Assembly: GCF_001742305.1 (NCBI RefSeq)
Contig: NZ_MJAT01000012.1
Location: forward strand, 310,001 to 374,000
Reading direction: 5' to 3'
From: Desulfuribacillus stibiiarsenatis
GTDB lineage: Bacteria > Bacillota > Bacilli > Desulfuribacillales > Desulfuribacillaceae
DNA length: 64,000 nt
A program made the translations under genes and the position numbers. The notes beneath the pieces were generated by a model, which was not told the DNA's origin, ran no database searches, and worked only from the letters and a program-made list of their open reading frames with translations. Positions 34,877 to 44,863 of this stretch are shown piece after piece (the first letter of the stretch is position 1; every line of letters starts with the position of its first letter).

Positions 34877-34888
34877 GAACTTCTGTTC
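34877..34888 (+). promoter_or_regulatory. LexA/DinR SOS box upstream of recA
   Basis: GAAC-TTCT-GTTC, with C before and T after, matches the Gram-positive SOS box (CGAAC-N4-GTTC). It lies about 10 bases downstream of a TACAAT -10 (34861-34866), where LexA would block transcription, and 39 bases before the recA start. Confidence 0.8.
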
Positions 34889-34926
34889 TTTTTATATGCT
34901 AAAAAATGGCTGGGGAGGATTTTATT

Positions 34927-35955
34927 ATGAGTGATCGTAAGCAAGCGTTGGAGATGGCTTTGAAACAAATAGAGAAACAATTCGGAAAAGGTTCTATCAT
35001 GAAATTAGGGGAATCCACATCAAATATAGTAGAAACTAGTTCTTCAGGTGCATTAGCGTTAGATATTGCGTTAGGAATAGGAGGATATCCAAAAGGTCGA
35101 ATCATCGAAATTTTTGGACCAGAATCTTCGGGTAAAACAACAGTCGCTTTACATGCAATTGCGGAAATTCAAAGTAAGGGTGGACAAGCAGCATTTATAG
35201 ATGCGGAACATGCACTAGATCCCTTATACGCTAAAAATTTAGGTGTAAATACGGATGAATTATTACTTTCTCAACCTGATACAGGTGAGCAAGCACTTGA
35301 GATTGCTGAAGCATTAGTGAGAAGTGGGGCTGTTGAAATTCTTGTTATTGACTCAGTAGCAGCTTTGGTTCCTAGAGCGGAAATAGAAGGAGAAATGGGT
35401 GATTCACATGTTGGTTTACAAGCAAGACTTATGTCACAAGCTTTACGTAAGCTTTCTGGTGCAATTAGTAAATCCAAAACAATTGCGATTTTTATTAACC
35501 AAATTCGCGAAAAAGTTGGTATTATGTTTGGAAATCCAGAGGTAACTCCGGGAGGACGCGCTTTAAAATTCTATTCTAGTGTAAGATTAGATGTAAGAAA
35601 AACAGAGTCTATTAAACAAGGAAACGATATCGTAGGAAATCGAGTGAAGATTAAAGTAGTAAAAAACAAGGTAGCACCTCCATTTAAACAAGCGGATGTG
35701 GATATCATGTATGGTGAGGGAATCTCAAGAGAAGGAAGTATATTAGACATTGGAACAGAGCTAGATATAGTGAATAAGAGTGGTGCGTGGTATTCTTTCG
35801 AAAGCGAAAGATTAGGGCAAGGAAGAGAAAACGCCAAGATATATCTAAAGGAAAACGACAATATAGCGAAGAAAATTGATCAAAGAATTAGAGACTATTA
35901 TCAGCTACATAAAGAGGCTGCGAAATCAATAAATGAAGAAACTATAGCAGAATAA
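34927..35955 (+). CDS. recA: Recombinase RecA
   Basis: 342-residue strand-exchange ATPase and LexA co-protease. Walker A is GPESSGKT, and the [14 protein letters not shown] loop, the PGGRALKF segment and the rest of the core are complete. ATG 34927 follows GGGGAGGA and gives the normal start [16 protein letters not shown]; the in-frame ATG 34906 is upstream of that site. Expression should be SOS-controlled through the box at 34877. Confidence 0.98.
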   Translation: MSDRKQALEMALKQIEKQFGKGSIMKLGESTSNIVETSSSGALALDIALGIGGYPKGRIIEIFGPESSGKTTVALHAIAEIQSKGGQAAFIDAEHALDPLYAKNLGVNTDELLLSQPDTGEQALEIAEALVRSGAVEILVIDSVAALVPRAEIEGEMGDSHVGLQARLMSQALRKLSGAISKSKTIAIFINQIREKVGIMFGNPEVTPGGRALKFYSSVRLDVRKTESIKQGNDIVGNRVKIKVVKNKVAPPFKQADVDIMYGEGISREGSILDIGTELDIVNKSGAWYSFESERLGQGRENAKIYLKENDNIAKKIDQRIRDYYQLHKEAAKSINEETIAE

Positions 35956-35965
35956 TCAAAATAAG

Positions 35966-36013
35966 ATGATATGTATCATATTTCTTGACAAGTAATAGCA
36001 CAAATAATACAAT
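35966..36013 (+). promoter_or_regulatory. Sigma-A promoter of rny with upstream inverted repeat
   Basis: TTGACA (35985-35990), a 17-base spacer and TACAAT (36008-36013) form a near-ideal promoter for rny. Directly upstream, ATGATA-TG-TATCAT (35966-35979) is a perfect inverted repeat that could be a regulator site. Confidence 0.75.
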
Positions 36014-36156
36014 GAAATTGCGTATTTCTGTTTCGTGTAAAATTGTGAAATTTTGGTTTTACTGTTAAATTAGAGACTTTATTCTTTTTCTGTTGGCTTT
36101 GTTTTAATAGACATGTGGCCTTCTGGTAATATATTATCAGAAGGAGGTTAGACCTG

Positions 36157-37707
36157 ATGGGGGAAATATCCATTGGAGTAGGTCTAATAGTCCTTATTGC
36201 AGTAAGTGTTATAGCATTTGTTATAGGTTTTTTTGTGAGAAAGTCAATAGCCGAAGCAAAAATATCGAGTGCTGAAGAAGCAGCTCGTAATATTGTGGAA
36301 AGTGCTAAAAAAGAAGTAGAAGCATCTAAGAAGGAAGCAATATTAGAAGCTAAAGATGAAGCTCATAAAATTCGTACAGAAGCTGAACGTGATTTACGTG
36401 AAAGAAGAAAAGAACTTGATCGACTAGAACGTAGAATATTGCAAAAAGAGGAATCATTAGACCGAAAAGTAGAGCAAGTAGAGCGAAAAGAAGAATCGCT
36501 TGTTGGAAAAGAACGGAAGATTACTGAACTAGAAGAAAAAATACAAGAAAAACTAGACGAACAAGTAGCAGAACTTGAACGCATTTCAGGACTAAACCAA
36601 AAAGAAGCGAAAGAAATTATCCTTAATAAGGTAGAAAATGAAGTTCGTTATGAAACTGCATTAATGATTAAAGAAATTGAATACCAGGCGAAAGAGGAAG
36701 CTGACAAACGCGCGCGAGAAGTTATTTCGATAGCTATTCAAAGATGTGCAGCAGATCACGTAGCAGAAACAACGGTATCAGTTGTAGCACTTCCTAATGA
36801 TGAGATGAAAGGTCGAATCATTGGACGGGAAGGTCGCAATATTAGAACACTTGAAGCCCTGACAGGAATAGATTTAATTATCGACGATACACCAGAAGCT
36901 GTAATTCTTTCAGGTTTTGAACCGATTCGACGTGAAGTTGCTCGAGTTGCTTTAGAGAAACTTGTAGCAGATGGAAGAATTCACCCAGCTAGAATTGAAG
37001 AGATGGTTGAGAAAGCTCGTAAAGAAGTAGATGAACGTATCCGTGAAGAAGGAGAGCAAGCAACCTTTGACACAGGTGTTCATGGACTGCATCCTGAGCT
37101 AATTAAACTATTAGGAAGACTAAAATTCCGTACAAGCTATGGACAAAATGTATTAAAGCATTCAACGGAAGTAGCACATCTTGCTGGCTTAATGGCAGCA
37201 GAGCTAGGTGTTGATGTAAAGCTAGCAAAACGTGCAGGACTTTTACACGACATTGGTAAGGCTATTGATCACGAAACTGAAGGTTCACATGTTGAAATCG
37301 GAATCGATATCGCGAAAAGGTACAACGAACCTAAGGAAGTCATTAATAGTATCGCTTCACATCATGGTGAATTTGAAGCAGAAAGTATTACGGCAGTATT
37401 AGTAACTGCTGCGGATGCTTTATCTGCTGCAAGACCAGGAGCTAGACGTGAAACACTTGAATCATATATTAAACGACTTGAGAAATTAGAGGCAATTGCT
37501 GATAATGTAGATGGCGTTGAAAAATCTTACGCGATTCAAGCAGGACGTGAGTTAAGAATTATTGTCCGTCCAGAACGTATAGACGATGTTGAGTCGGTTA
37601 CAGTAGCTCGAGAAATTAAGAAGAGAGTTGAAGCTGAACTAGATTATCCAGGGCAGATTAAAATTACGGTCATACGCGAAACACGAGCAGTAGAATATGC
37701 AAAATAA
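36157..37707 (+). CDS. rny: Ribonuclease Y
   Basis: 516-residue membrane-anchored endoribonuclease that starts mRNA decay. An N-terminal helix (about 4-25) is followed by a long charged coiled coil (to about 190), a KH domain ([15 protein letters not shown]) and an HD domain with HD in [10 protein letters not shown]. Length matches the family (about 520). ATG 36157 follows AAGGAGG. PNPase and RNase J in the same window are its usual degradosome partners in B. subtilis. Confidence 0.97.
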   Translation: MGEISIGVGLIVLIAVSVIAFVIGFFVRKSIAEAKISSAEEAARNIVESAKKEVEASKKEAILEAKDEAHKIRTEAERDLRERRKELDRLERRILQKEESLDRKVEQVERKEESLVGKERKITELEEKIQEKLDEQVAELERISGLNQKEAKEIILNKVENEVRYETALMIKEIEYQAKEEADKRAREVISIAIQRCAADHVAETTVSVVALPNDEMKGRIIGREGRNIRTLEALTGIDLIIDDTPEAVILSGFEPIRREVARVALEKLVADGRIHPARIEEMVEKARKEVDERIREEGEQATFDTGVHGLHPELIKLLGRLKFRTSYGQNVLKHSTEVAHLAGLMAAELGVDVKLAKRAGLLHDIGKAIDHETEGSHVEIGIDIAKRYNEPKEVINSIASHHGEFEAESITAVLVTAADALSAARPGARRETLESYIKRLEKLEAIADNVDGVEKSYAIQAGRELRIIVRPERIDDVESVTVAREIKKRVEAELDYPGQIKITVIRETRAVEYAK

Positions 37708-37736
37708 AGTGGCCTAGGTCACTTTATTTTTTATTC
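37701..37736 (+). terminator. Intrinsic terminator after rny
   Basis: An 11-bp stem (37701-37711 with 37720-37730) overlapping the stop codon, then a T-rich tail. Confidence 0.8.
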
Positions 37737-37868
37737 TTTGCTTCTTTTCAGGAAGTATTCTCAAATGACAATTGTGCTTTTAGAATGATAAGATTAAATA
37801 TAGGAATCATTGAAAGAGCAAACATGAATACTTTAAGATGTATAGTAGAGTGTAGAAAGAGGTATCTT

Positions 37869-38654
37869 GTGAAAATTTTATTCTTAGGCGATGTTGTCGG
37901 TAATGTTGGTATTCAAGTGATTAGGGATTATTTGTCTGTTGCGAAAGATAAATATCAACCAAATCTTATTATTGCAAACGGTGAAAATGCAGCGATTAAC
38001 GGTAAAGGTATTACTAAGAAAGCTGCTATGAGCCTATACGACTTAGGCATTGATATTTTGACGATGGGAAATCATGTTTGGGACCAAAATGAAATCTATG
38101 ATTTATTCGTATCCCACCCCAATCGAATTATTAGACCAGCAAACTATCCTAAATCATCACCAGGGCAATCCTATGTAACGATTAAATGTGGTGTGAAAAA
38201 TGTAACAATTATTAATATTAGTGGTCAGACATTTATGGATTCATTAAATTGTCCATTTCACGCTATTGACGAAATTTTAGAGCAAATTCCTAAAGATCAT
38301 TATGTTGTTGTAGACTTTCATGCGGAAGCCACTTCTGAAAAACTAGCGATGGGGCATTATCTGACTGGTAGAGTTACAGCAGTATTAGGCACTCACACGC
38401 ATGTTCAGACAAGCGATGCGCAAATCTTAAATAAACAAACAGCTTATATTACAGATGTTGGAATGGTAGGATGCAGCTCTGGGGTTTTGGGCATGAGCCA
38501 AGACTCAGTAATCAAACGTTTCACTACAAAATTACCTGTAAAATTAGAGATTATACAGAATACTGATTCGTGGCAGTTTTCTGCTGTACTGATTGAAACT
38601 GAAAGTAATAGTATCAAGGCTAAATCGATACATCAGATTTTAGAGCGCTCATAG
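37869..38654 (+). CDS. ymdB: YmdB metallophosphodiesterase
   Basis: 261-residue YmdB-family phosphodiesterase. In B. subtilis it hydrolyses cyclic nucleotides and controls biofilm versus motility decisions. Metal motifs are GDVVG (start), NGEN, MGNHVWD, and VDFHAEATSEK followed by GTHTHVQT. GTG 37869 gives the canonical start MKILFLGDVVG, with AAAGAGG upstream; longer in-frame starts (from 37785) have no site. Order rny-ymdB-spoVS is conserved. Confidence 0.94.
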   Translation: MKILFLGDVVGNVGIQVIRDYLSVAKDKYQPNLIIANGENAAINGKGITKKAAMSLYDLGIDILTMGNHVWDQNEIYDLFVSHPNRIIRPANYPKSSPGQSYVTIKCGVKNVTIINISGQTFMDSLNCPFHAIDEILEQIPKDHYVVVDFHAEATSEKLAMGHYLTGRVTAVLGTHTHVQTSDAQILNKQTAYITDVGMVGCSSGVLGMSQDSVIKRFTTKLPVKLEIIQNTDSWQFSAVLIETESNSIKAKSIHQILERS

Positions 38655-38706
38655 TATCTATAATATTTGTAAAATTCTAACGATTGTATATATTTGAATA
38701 ACGTAA

Positions 38707-38736
38707 GAAGGAATAGTTGGTAATTTCATAGAATAT
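38707..38736 (+). promoter_or_regulatory. Sigma-H-type promoter of spoVS
   Basis: GAAGGAATA (38707-38715), a 12-base spacer and ATAGAATAT (38728-38736) match RnAGGAwWW-N11/12-RnnGAATww at every specified base. spoVS is a sigma-H gene in B. subtilis, so sequence and biology agree. The start codon lies about 45 bases downstream. Confidence 0.75.
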
Positions 38737-38782
38737 ACATTTAAATGGTAGATATTTTACACACTAGAGGAGGTTCTAATTT

Positions 38783-39043
38783 ATGGAGGTATTAAAAGTT
38801 TCAGCAAAATCAAATCCTAATTCAGTGGCAGGTGCTCTAGCAGGCGTATTAAGGGAAAGCGGAACTGCAGAGTTACAAGCAATCGGTGCTGGTGCCATTA
38901 ATCAAGCAGTGAAAGCAGTAGCTATTGCGAGAGGGTTTGTTGCACCTAGTGGAGTTGACCTTGTATGTATTCCCGCGTTTACTGATATAATGATCGATGG
39001 GGAAGAAAGAACAGCTATAAAACTTATTGTAGAACCTAGGTAA
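38783..39043 (+). CDS. spoVS: Stage V sporulation protein S
   Basis: 86-residue SpoVS, an Alba-fold-like protein needed for proper progress of sporulation and spore coat assembly. The sequence (MEVLKVSAKSNPNSVAGALA, then GAGAINQAVKAVAIARG) is strongly conserved. ATG 38783 follows AGAGGAGG. A sigma-H promoter is directly upstream and a terminator directly downstream, so it is monocistronic. Confidence 0.97.
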   Translation: MEVLKVSAKSNPNSVAGALAGVLRESGTAELQAIGAGAINQAVKAVAIARGFVAPSGVDLVCIPAFTDIMIDGEERTAIKLIVEPR

Positions 39044-39054
39044 AATATCAATAG

Positions 39055-39092
39055 GACCTGTATTTATTCGAAATGAATAGACAGGTTCTTTT
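39055..39092 (+). terminator. Intrinsic terminator after spoVS
   Basis: Two stacked stems (39055-39061 with 39081-39087, and 39065-39069 with 39075-39079) and a T-rich tail. Confidence 0.8.
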
Positions 39093-39142
39093 ATTTTATA
39101 TGGAAATTCTATATGGAAAATTAAAAAGATGGGGTGAGTTCT

Positions 39143-40063
39143 TTGAAAATTGCTGATGGACATTGTGATTATCTTTACCAAAAATCTAGAAAACAGCCGA
39201 CAGTAATTTCCTATTCAACTCTAAAACAATCTCGTGTCAATATACAAAATTTTGCCTTGTTTGCTAGTAAACAAGGTGGTTCCATAGAGTCATCAGAAAA
39301 GATATTGCAAGAATATCAAAAACAAATACAGATATTTAAAGATGATTTCATAAATCGAACGGATTGTGTATTCATAAAATCTAAGAATGATTTTGATAAC
39401 AATAGTGTATTACATGTTCTTCTTTCGCTAGAAGGTTGTGACATACTTGCATATTCTAGTGATTTCTTCGATCAACTTTGGAACTTAGGTGCCAGGATTT
39501 TTGGTTTAACCTGGAACCACGATAATGCTTTTGCTACTTGTTGTCATACGAAAAAAAACACTGGGTTAACGTTTAAGGGTATTGAATTTATGCATAAATT
39601 AAGTAAGAATCATGCGATTGTCGATGTATCACACTTATCCGAGCAGTCATTTTGGGATATAATAGCACTCAATGAGAGTCAACCAACAATCATTGCGAGT
39701 CACTCGAATAGCAAGACTGTGTGTAATCATGTTCGAAACTTATCGGATGGACAAATTAAAGCAATCATTTCAAGTGGCGGAGTTATAGGAATAAATTATG
39801 TGCCAGAATTTCTAAATGAAGAGAAAGAAAAAGCCACTATGGATGATGTGATTCGTCACATAGATACTATAATTAAACACGGTGGAGAAAACGTGGTTGC
39901 TTTAGGCTCTGATTTTGATGGTGCTGCATTGATAAAAGAACTAAATTCGCCACATTCTTTACAAATCTTATCTTATAGGCTTAACAAGGAGTTTGGCGAT
40001 AAGATAGCGAATAAAGTTATGTTTGAAAACTGGAAGAATTTTTTGTTGGATAGATTACCTTAA
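39143..40063 (+). CDS. Membrane dipeptidase family (M19) peptidase
   Basis: 306-residue M19 (renal-dipeptidase-like) zinc peptidase. Visible metal motifs: HCD in DGHCDYL, LEGCD, a histidine in VDVSHLS, ASHSNSKTV and the aspartate in GSDFDG. Substrates of the family are dipeptides, sometimes D-amino-acid containing. TTG 39143 is chosen because GGGGTGA (39131-39137) precedes it; the in-frame GTG 39134 is inside that site. It is 18 bases before the PHP gene and probably cotranscribed with it. Confidence 0.9.
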   Translation: MKIADGHCDYLYQKSRKQPTVISYSTLKQSRVNIQNFALFASKQGGSIESSEKILQEYQKQIQIFKDDFINRTDCVFIKSKNDFDNNSVLHVLLSLEGCDILAYSSDFFDQLWNLGARIFGLTWNHDNAFATCCHTKKNTGLTFKGIEFMHKLSKNHAIVDVSHLSEQSFWDIIALNESQPTIIASHSNSKTVCNHVRNLSDGQIKAIISSGGVIGINYVPEFLNEEKEKATMDDVIRHIDTIIKHGGENVVALGSDFDGAALIKELNSPHSLQILSYRLNKEFGDKIANKVMFENWKNFLLDRLP

Positions 40064-40081
40064 AAGAAAAGGAGTTTATAG

Positions 40082-40894
40082 ATGATAGATTTACATATTC
40101 ATACCACAAGTTCCGATGGAACACGTACTCCTAAAAATACAATTATCGAAGCATATGAAAAAAAAATTCAAGCTATTTCTATTACTGATCATGATACAAC
40201 AGAAGGTTTCTCGGAGGCTGTTACGTTTGCTGAAGAATTTAACATTGAACTAATTCCTGGTGTAGAGATTAGCGCTTTTTACGGGACGCAAGAGATTCAT
40301 ATTCTTGGTTATTATATTGATGTAAAGAACAAGCCCTTGCAAGCAGAATTAGAAGTAATTAAACAATCAAGATCCAATAGAGCAATACAAATGGTCACAC
40401 TATTAAATAAATATAACTACGACATTAGTATACAAGAAGTAATGGAAGAGGCGAAGACTGGTACAATTGGCAGACCGCATATTGCTAGATGTTTAGTGCA
40501 GAAAGGGTATTATCGGTCTACAGATGAGGTATTCCACAATCTATTATCACGTGGGAAAAAAGCATATGTCGAAAGATATAAACTATCGATTCAAGACGCT
40601 ATAGAGTTGATTAGTAGTGCCGGCGGAATTTCAGTAGTTGCACATCCTGGATTATACAAATCACCACTAGACTGGACACAACTAATAAAGTATGGAATTT
40701 CTGGAGTTGAAGCATTTCATAGTAAACATGATAGAGCAACTTCCAAAAAATATAAAGATATAGCAACTAAACATGGTTTAATTGTGACAAGTGGATCTGA
40801 CTGCCATGGAAATGGAGAGGCGTCAATACTTGGAACAACTGAAGGTGAATATTCTATAATTGAGAATATGAAAGCATTACTACCAACAGTTTAA
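40082..40894 (+). CDS. PHP-domain phosphoesterase (nucleoside 3',5'-bisphosphate phosphatase type)
   Basis: 270-residue PHP protein. Metal motifs are DLHIHTTSSDG (start), ITDHDTTEG, PGVEIS, HILGYYID, VVAHPG and GSDCHGNG. Related RnmAMP/YciV/TrpH enzymes hydrolyse pAp or short RNA 5' ends; the exact substrate is inferred. ATG 40082 follows AAAGGAG. An intergenic stretch with no clear terminator follows before spoIVA. Confidence 0.88.
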   Translation: MIDLHIHTTSSDGTRTPKNTIIEAYEKKIQAISITDHDTTEGFSEAVTFAEEFNIELIPGVEISAFYGTQEIHILGYYIDVKNKPLQAELEVIKQSRSNRAIQMVTLLNKYNYDISIQEVMEEAKTGTIGRPHIARCLVQKGYYRSTDEVFHNLLSRGKKAYVERYKLSIQDAIELISSAGGISVVAHPGLYKSPLDWTQLIKYGISGVEAFHSKHDRATSKKYKDIATKHGLIVTSGSDCHGNGEASILGTTEGEYSIIENMKALLPTV

Positions 40895-41010
40895 AAAGAA
40901 TTGTAAAATAAAGAATAAAAAAATGAAAATTTTTATTAAGCTTGTTCTATAATAAGTAATCCCTCATATACTTTAAGCGAATAGGATTTCGCGCTAAGGA
41001 GGGTTTTATT

Positions 41011-42492
41011 GTGGAAAAGATCGATATTTTTAAAGATATTGCAGAGAGAACAGGTGGAGATGTTTATCTTGGAGTTGTAGGTCCAGTGCGTACAGGAAAA
41101 TCAACTTTCATAAAAAAGTTCATGGAATTGCTCGTGCTGCCTAAAATTGACAATCCGTCACAGCGTCAAAGAGCACAAGATGAACTACCTCAAAGTTCAG
41201 CAGGAAAAACAATCATGACAACAGAACCAAAATTCATTCCAAACAATGCTATTACCATTGAAGTTGAAGAAAATTTAAACATCAATGTTAGGGTAGTTGA
41301 CTGCGTGGGTTATGCAGTAGAAGGTGCTAAAGGTTATGAAGATGATGAAGGAAATCCACGCATGACAAATACACCATGGTATGACGATCCAATTCCGTTT
41401 CATGAAGCTGCTGAAATTGGAACTCGCAAAGTTATTGCAGAGCATGCAACGCTTGGTGTTGTAATCACAACAGATGGAACAATTGCAGACATCGCTAGAG
41501 AAAATTACATCGATGCTGAGGAACGTGTAGTTCAAGAACTAAAAGAAGTTGGCAAACCGTTTGTAATGATTGTGAATTCTATCAAGCCATTAAGTGAAGA
41601 AACACAGGCTCTAGCAAGTGAATTAAAAGAGAAATATGACATCCCAGTATTAGCGATGAGTTGTGCTATGATGGATTCACAAGATGTATACAAAACATTA
41701 AAAGAGGTATTATTCGAGTTCCCTGTTACAGAAGTAAATGTGAACTTACCGAGTTGGGTTATGGTTTTAGATAATGATCACTGGTTAAGAAGTAAATTTG
41801 AGAATTGCGTAAGTAATTCTTTGAATGATATTAAACGCATACGTGATGTGGATCGAGTAGTATGCGCATTATCTGAAGAAGAGTTCGTTGAAAAAGCGAA
41901 CCTATCGAATCTACAAATGGGGCAAGGCTCAGTTGATATTGATTTATTTGCACCTGATGAGTTATATGATCAAGTTCTTACTGAGATTGTCGGAGTTGAA
42001 ATACAGGGTAAAGACCATCTAATGAAATTAATGAAAGACTTAACATTTGCTAAAAAAGAGTATGACCAAATTGCTGGTGCACTAGCGATGGTGAAATCAA
42101 CAGGTTATGGTGTTGCATCTCCAAGAATTGAGGATATGCAATTGCAAGAACCAGAATTGATTCGCCAGGGGTCTAGATTTGGTGTTCGCCTAAAAGCGAC
42201 TGCACCAAGTATTCATATGATTAAGATTAATGTAGAGTCAGAATTTGCTCCAATCATTGGCTCTGAAAAGCAAAGTGAAGAACTCGTAAGATACCTAATG
42301 CAAGACTTTGAGGAAAACCCACTCAAAATATGGCAATCCGATATATTTGGTAGATCACTTGCTGATGTGGTTAAGGAAGGTATATCTGCAAAGCTATCAC
42401 TTATGCCGGAAAATGCAAGATATAAGTTTAAAGATACCCTAGAAAGAATCATCAACGAAGGTAGCGGTGGCCTCATAGCTATCATATTGTAA
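41011..42492 (+). CDS. spoIVA: Stage IV sporulation protein A
   Basis: 493-residue ATPase that polymerises on the outer forespore membrane as the base of the spore coat. N-terminal Walker A is GPVRTGKST, and the sensor-like region EVEENLNINVRVVDCVGYAV and conserved TNTPWYDDPIPFHEAAEIGT follow; the C-terminal end GSGGLIAIIL is the conserved localisation tail. GTG 41011 follows TAAGGAGGG. CATATACT at 40965-40972 resembles a sigma-E -10, which would fit its known regulation, but no good -35 was found. Confidence 0.97.
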   Translation: MEKIDIFKDIAERTGGDVYLGVVGPVRTGKSTFIKKFMELLVLPKIDNPSQRQRAQDELPQSSAGKTIMTTEPKFIPNNAITIEVEENLNINVRVVDCVGYAVEGAKGYEDDEGNPRMTNTPWYDDPIPFHEAAEIGTRKVIAEHATLGVVITTDGTIADIARENYIDAEERVVQELKEVGKPFVMIVNSIKPLSEETQALASELKEKYDIPVLAMSCAMMDSQDVYKTLKEVLFEFPVTEVNVNLPSWVMVLDNDHWLRSKFENCVSNSLNDIKRIRDVDRVVCALSEEEFVEKANLSNLQMGQGSVDIDLFAPDELYDQVLTEIVGVEIQGKDHLMKLMKDLTFAKKEYDQIAGALAMVKSTGYGVASPRIEDMQLQEPELIRQGSRFGVRLKATAPSIHMIKINVESEFAPIIGSEKQSEELVRYLMQDFEENPLKIWQSDIFGRSLADVVKEGISAKLSLMPENARYKFKDTLERIINEGSGGLIAIIL

Positions 42493-42499
42493 TAAGTCT

Positions 42500-42531
42500 A
42501 AAGAAGCACAAAAAAAGTGCTTCTTTTTTTA
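42500..42531 (+). terminator. Intrinsic terminator after spoIVA
   Basis: A 10-bp stem (42500-42509 with 42517-42526), a 7-base A loop and a T run. Confidence 0.9.
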
Positions 42532-42578
42532 TTTGTTAGGAGAAAAGTAATGAATTTAAGCTTTAAAATAGTAAAATG

Positions 42579-42606
42579 TTGAAATAATACTACTCTATGG
42601 TATAAT
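42579..42606 (+). promoter_or_regulatory. Sigma-A promoter of the HU gene
   Basis: TTGAAA (42579-42584), a 16-base spacer and a perfect TATAAT (42601-42606), 72 bases before the start codon. Confidence 0.65.
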
Positions 42607-42677
42607 CAGTCTTGATTTTAGTAGTCGCTAATAGGGGTTACTATTATATAACGAAAATATAAGAAGGAGGTGAACTC

Positions 42678-42950
42678 ATGAACAAAACAGAATTAGTTGC
42701 AAAAGTAGCAGAAATGACGAATTTAACTAAAAAAGATGCGGGTAAAGCTGTTGAAGCGACATTAGACGCAATCTCTGAAGCATTAACGAATAATGATAAA
42801 GTTCAATTAATAGGTTTCGGAAACTTTGAAGTAAGAGAACGTGCTGCTAGAAAGGGCCGTAATCCACAAACTGGGACTGAAATTGAAATTCCTGCGAGTA
42901 AAGTTCCTGCTTTTAAGCCTGGGAAAGCATTAAAAGACGCGGTAAACTAG
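42678..42950 (+). CDS. hup: DNA-binding protein HU
   Basis: 90-residue HU-beta type nucleoid protein. It starts [21 protein letters not shown]; the conserved [21 protein letters not shown] forms the DNA-contacting arm. ATG 42678 follows AAGGAGGTG. It is the hbs locus between spoIVA and mtrA(folE) in B. subtilis. Promoter and terminator flank it, so it is monocistronic. Confidence 0.97.
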   Translation: MNKTELVAKVAEMTNLTKKDAGKAVEATLDAISEALTNNDKVQLIGFGNFEVRERAARKGRNPQTGTEIEIPASKVPAFKPGKALKDAVN

Positions 42951-42985
42951 TATTTACATAACTTTGCTTTTATATATTTTTATAG

Positions 42986-43016
42986 AATAGGATATCGAAA
43001 AGATATCCTATTTTTA
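42986..43016 (+). terminator. Intrinsic terminator after hup
   Basis: An 11-bp perfect stem (42986-42996 with 43002-43012), a 5-base loop and a T run. Confidence 0.9.
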
Positions 43017-43084
43017 TTTCCCTATTTCACTTTTTCAATTATTCAAGGTATACTATTGCATATCGCAATAAGCAGGAGGATTTT

Positions 43085-43651
43085 ATGACTAATTTTGATC
43101 ATGATAAAATTGTGAAGGCAGTAACAATGATTCTAGAAGCAATCGGTGAAGACCCAACAAGAGAAGGTCTCCAAGATACTCCTAAGAGAGTCGCAAAGAT
43201 GTATGAAGAAGTATTTGCAGGGATTCATGAAGATCCGGCTAGCCCATTGGGGACTATATTTAATGAAAATCATGGGGAATTAGTGATTGTTAAAGATATT
43301 CCATTTCATTCAATGTGTGAACATCACCTAGTCCCATTCTTTGGAGTTGCCCATGTTGCGTACATTCCCTCTGACGGAAAGGTAACTGGATTAAGCAAAT
43401 TAGCTCGTGTCATTGATATAGTTACTAAGAGACCTCAACTTCAAGAGCGAATTACTACTACTGTAGCTGAAGTTATAGTAGAAAAGTTAAATCCACTAGG
43501 TGTTGCCGTAGTGATTGAGGCTGAGCATATGTGTATGACTATGAGAGGTATAAAAAAACCTGGATCAAAAACTATCACGTCTGCCGTACGTGGAATTTTT
43601 GAAAATGATATTGCATTACGTGCAGAAGCATTTAGTTTAATCAAGGGTTAG
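43085..43651 (+). CDS. folE: GTP cyclohydrolase I
   Basis: 188-residue enzyme of the first folate step (MtrA of B. subtilis). Zinc and substrate residues appear in [14 protein letters not shown], and [14 protein letters not shown] near the end is intact. ATG 43085 follows GCAGGAGG. A small inverted repeat (TATTGC-N5-GCAATA-like) sits just upstream of that site. In B. subtilis the gene is directly followed by mtrB; here three genes intervene. Confidence 0.97.
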   Translation: MTNFDHDKIVKAVTMILEAIGEDPTREGLQDTPKRVAKMYEEVFAGIHEDPASPLGTIFNENHGELVIVKDIPFHSMCEHHLVPFFGVAHVAYIPSDGKVTGLSKLARVIDIVTKRPQLQERITTTVAEVIVEKLNPLGVAVVIEAEHMCMTMRGIKKPGSKTITSAVRGIFENDIALRAEAFSLIKG

Positions 43652-43691
43652 TTATAAAGATCTCTATATTTTACTTTTAAATGGGGGTATA

Positions 43692-44456
43692 ATGATGAAA
43701 TTTGTAAGGTTTAAAATCAATCAATCGATTCGTTATGGCATATTAGAAGATGATATGGTTCGTGAAATTGATAGTGACTTTCTAGCTGAATATGAACTTA
43801 CAAATGCTTATTATAAATTGCAAGAAGTCAAGTTATTAGCGCCAGTTATACCTTCAAAATTAATAGCTGTAGGAATTAACTATCAGGATCACGCGGCCGA
43901 ACTTCAATTTACTACTCCAAAAGAGCCGCTAATATTCCTAAAACCTAGTTCAGCGATTATTGGTTATGGACAGGAGATTAATCAACCCGAAACAGCTAGT
44001 CGTATTGATTATGAAGGGGAATTAGCAATTGTAATTGGCGAGGTTGCAAAGAATATTAGACAAGAGGATGCGAGAAGATATATTCTTGGGGCAACCATTT
44101 GCAACGATGTGACGGCGCGCGATTTACAAAAGCTAGACAATCAATGGACCAGATGTAAGGGGTTTGATACATTTGCACCTCTTGGACCTTGGATTGTCAC
44201 AGATTTAGATTATGATAATTTGTCCATCGTAACGAGGCTAAATGGGAAGCAAGTACAATCTTCAAATACAAGTAATATGGTACATAACACAAATCGATTA
44301 GTTTCCTATATTTCTTCTATCATGACATTGTACCCTGGAGATGTAATTATCACGGGAACGCCTTCTGGTATTGGACCAATGAAACATGGTGATATAGTAG
44401 AAATTGAAATCGAAGGCATTGGAATTTTAAGAAATTCTTTTACAGCATTAGTATAG
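43692..44456 (+). CDS. Fumarylacetoacetate hydrolase family protein
   Basis: 254-residue FAH-fold protein. An N-terminal small domain is followed by the catalytic fold with GINYQDHAAE, FLKPSSAIIG, the metal ligands in YEGELAIVIG, CNDVTARDLQ, GFDTFAPLGPW and ITGTPSGIGPM. Members act on acylpyruvates, oxaloacetate or catechol ring products; substrate not assignable. ATG 43692 (ATGATG) follows GGGGG. It is the first of three genes inserted between folE and mtrB. Confidence 0.88.
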   Translation: MMKFVRFKINQSIRYGILEDDMVREIDSDFLAEYELTNAYYKLQEVKLLAPVIPSKLIAVGINYQDHAAELQFTTPKEPLIFLKPSSAIIGYGQEINQPETASRIDYEGELAIVIGEVAKNIRQEDARRYILGATICNDVTARDLQKLDNQWTRCKGFDTFAPLGPWIVTDLDYDNLSIVTRLNGKQVQSSNTSNMVHNTNRLVSYISSIMTLYPGDVIITGTPSGIGPMKHGDIVEIEIEGIGILRNSFTALV

Positions 44457-44465
44457 GAGATTTAC

Positions 44466-44804
44466 ATGACGAGAAGAAAAACAACACATATCAACGAGTC
44501 ATTTACATGTGAAAATTGCGGATTTGAAGTACCACCAATTAAAGGTGGTGGCTGCAGAAATCATTGTCCTAGTTGTCTTGTTTCGAAACATCTAGATAAT
44601 GTGCCAGGAGATAGAGAAAGTGCATGTAAAAGTTTAATGGACCCAGTGGACATAGAATATAAGAGCCATAAGGGATATATGATACTACATAAATGTCGTG
44701 CATGTGGTATGGTAAAGTATAACAAGGCTGCACTAGATACATTAGAATCGCCTGATTGTTTGGATGAGATCTTAAAAATAATGAAAAATAAATCGATCAC
44801 CTAA
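44466..44804 (+). CDS. RNHCP domain zinc-ribbon protein
   Basis: 112-residue RNHCP family protein of unknown function. Cysteine pairs typical of a double zinc ribbon are seen: CENCG, the name-giving RNHCPSCL, and HKCRACGM in the second half. The name motif directly follows GGGC. ATG 44466 is 9 bases after the FAH stop, with TAGGAG upstream, so the two are probably cotranscribed. A nucleic-acid-related role is a guess from the zinc ribbons and location beside mtrB. Confidence 0.88.
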   Translation: MTRRKTTHINESFTCENCGFEVPPIKGGGCRNHCPSCLVSKHLDNVPGDRESACKSLMDPVDIEYKSHKGYMILHKCRACGMVKYNKAALDTLESPDCLDEILKIMKNKSIT

Positions 44805-44863
44805 CAATTATTTTTACAACTCAACATATGATAATAATACAAATATGTTGGGAAGTGTGGTTT

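Noticed and set aside
40965-40972. Sigma-E promoter of spoIVA
   Set aside because: CATATACT is near the -10 consensus, but no -35 at proper spacing could be found; kept only as a note.
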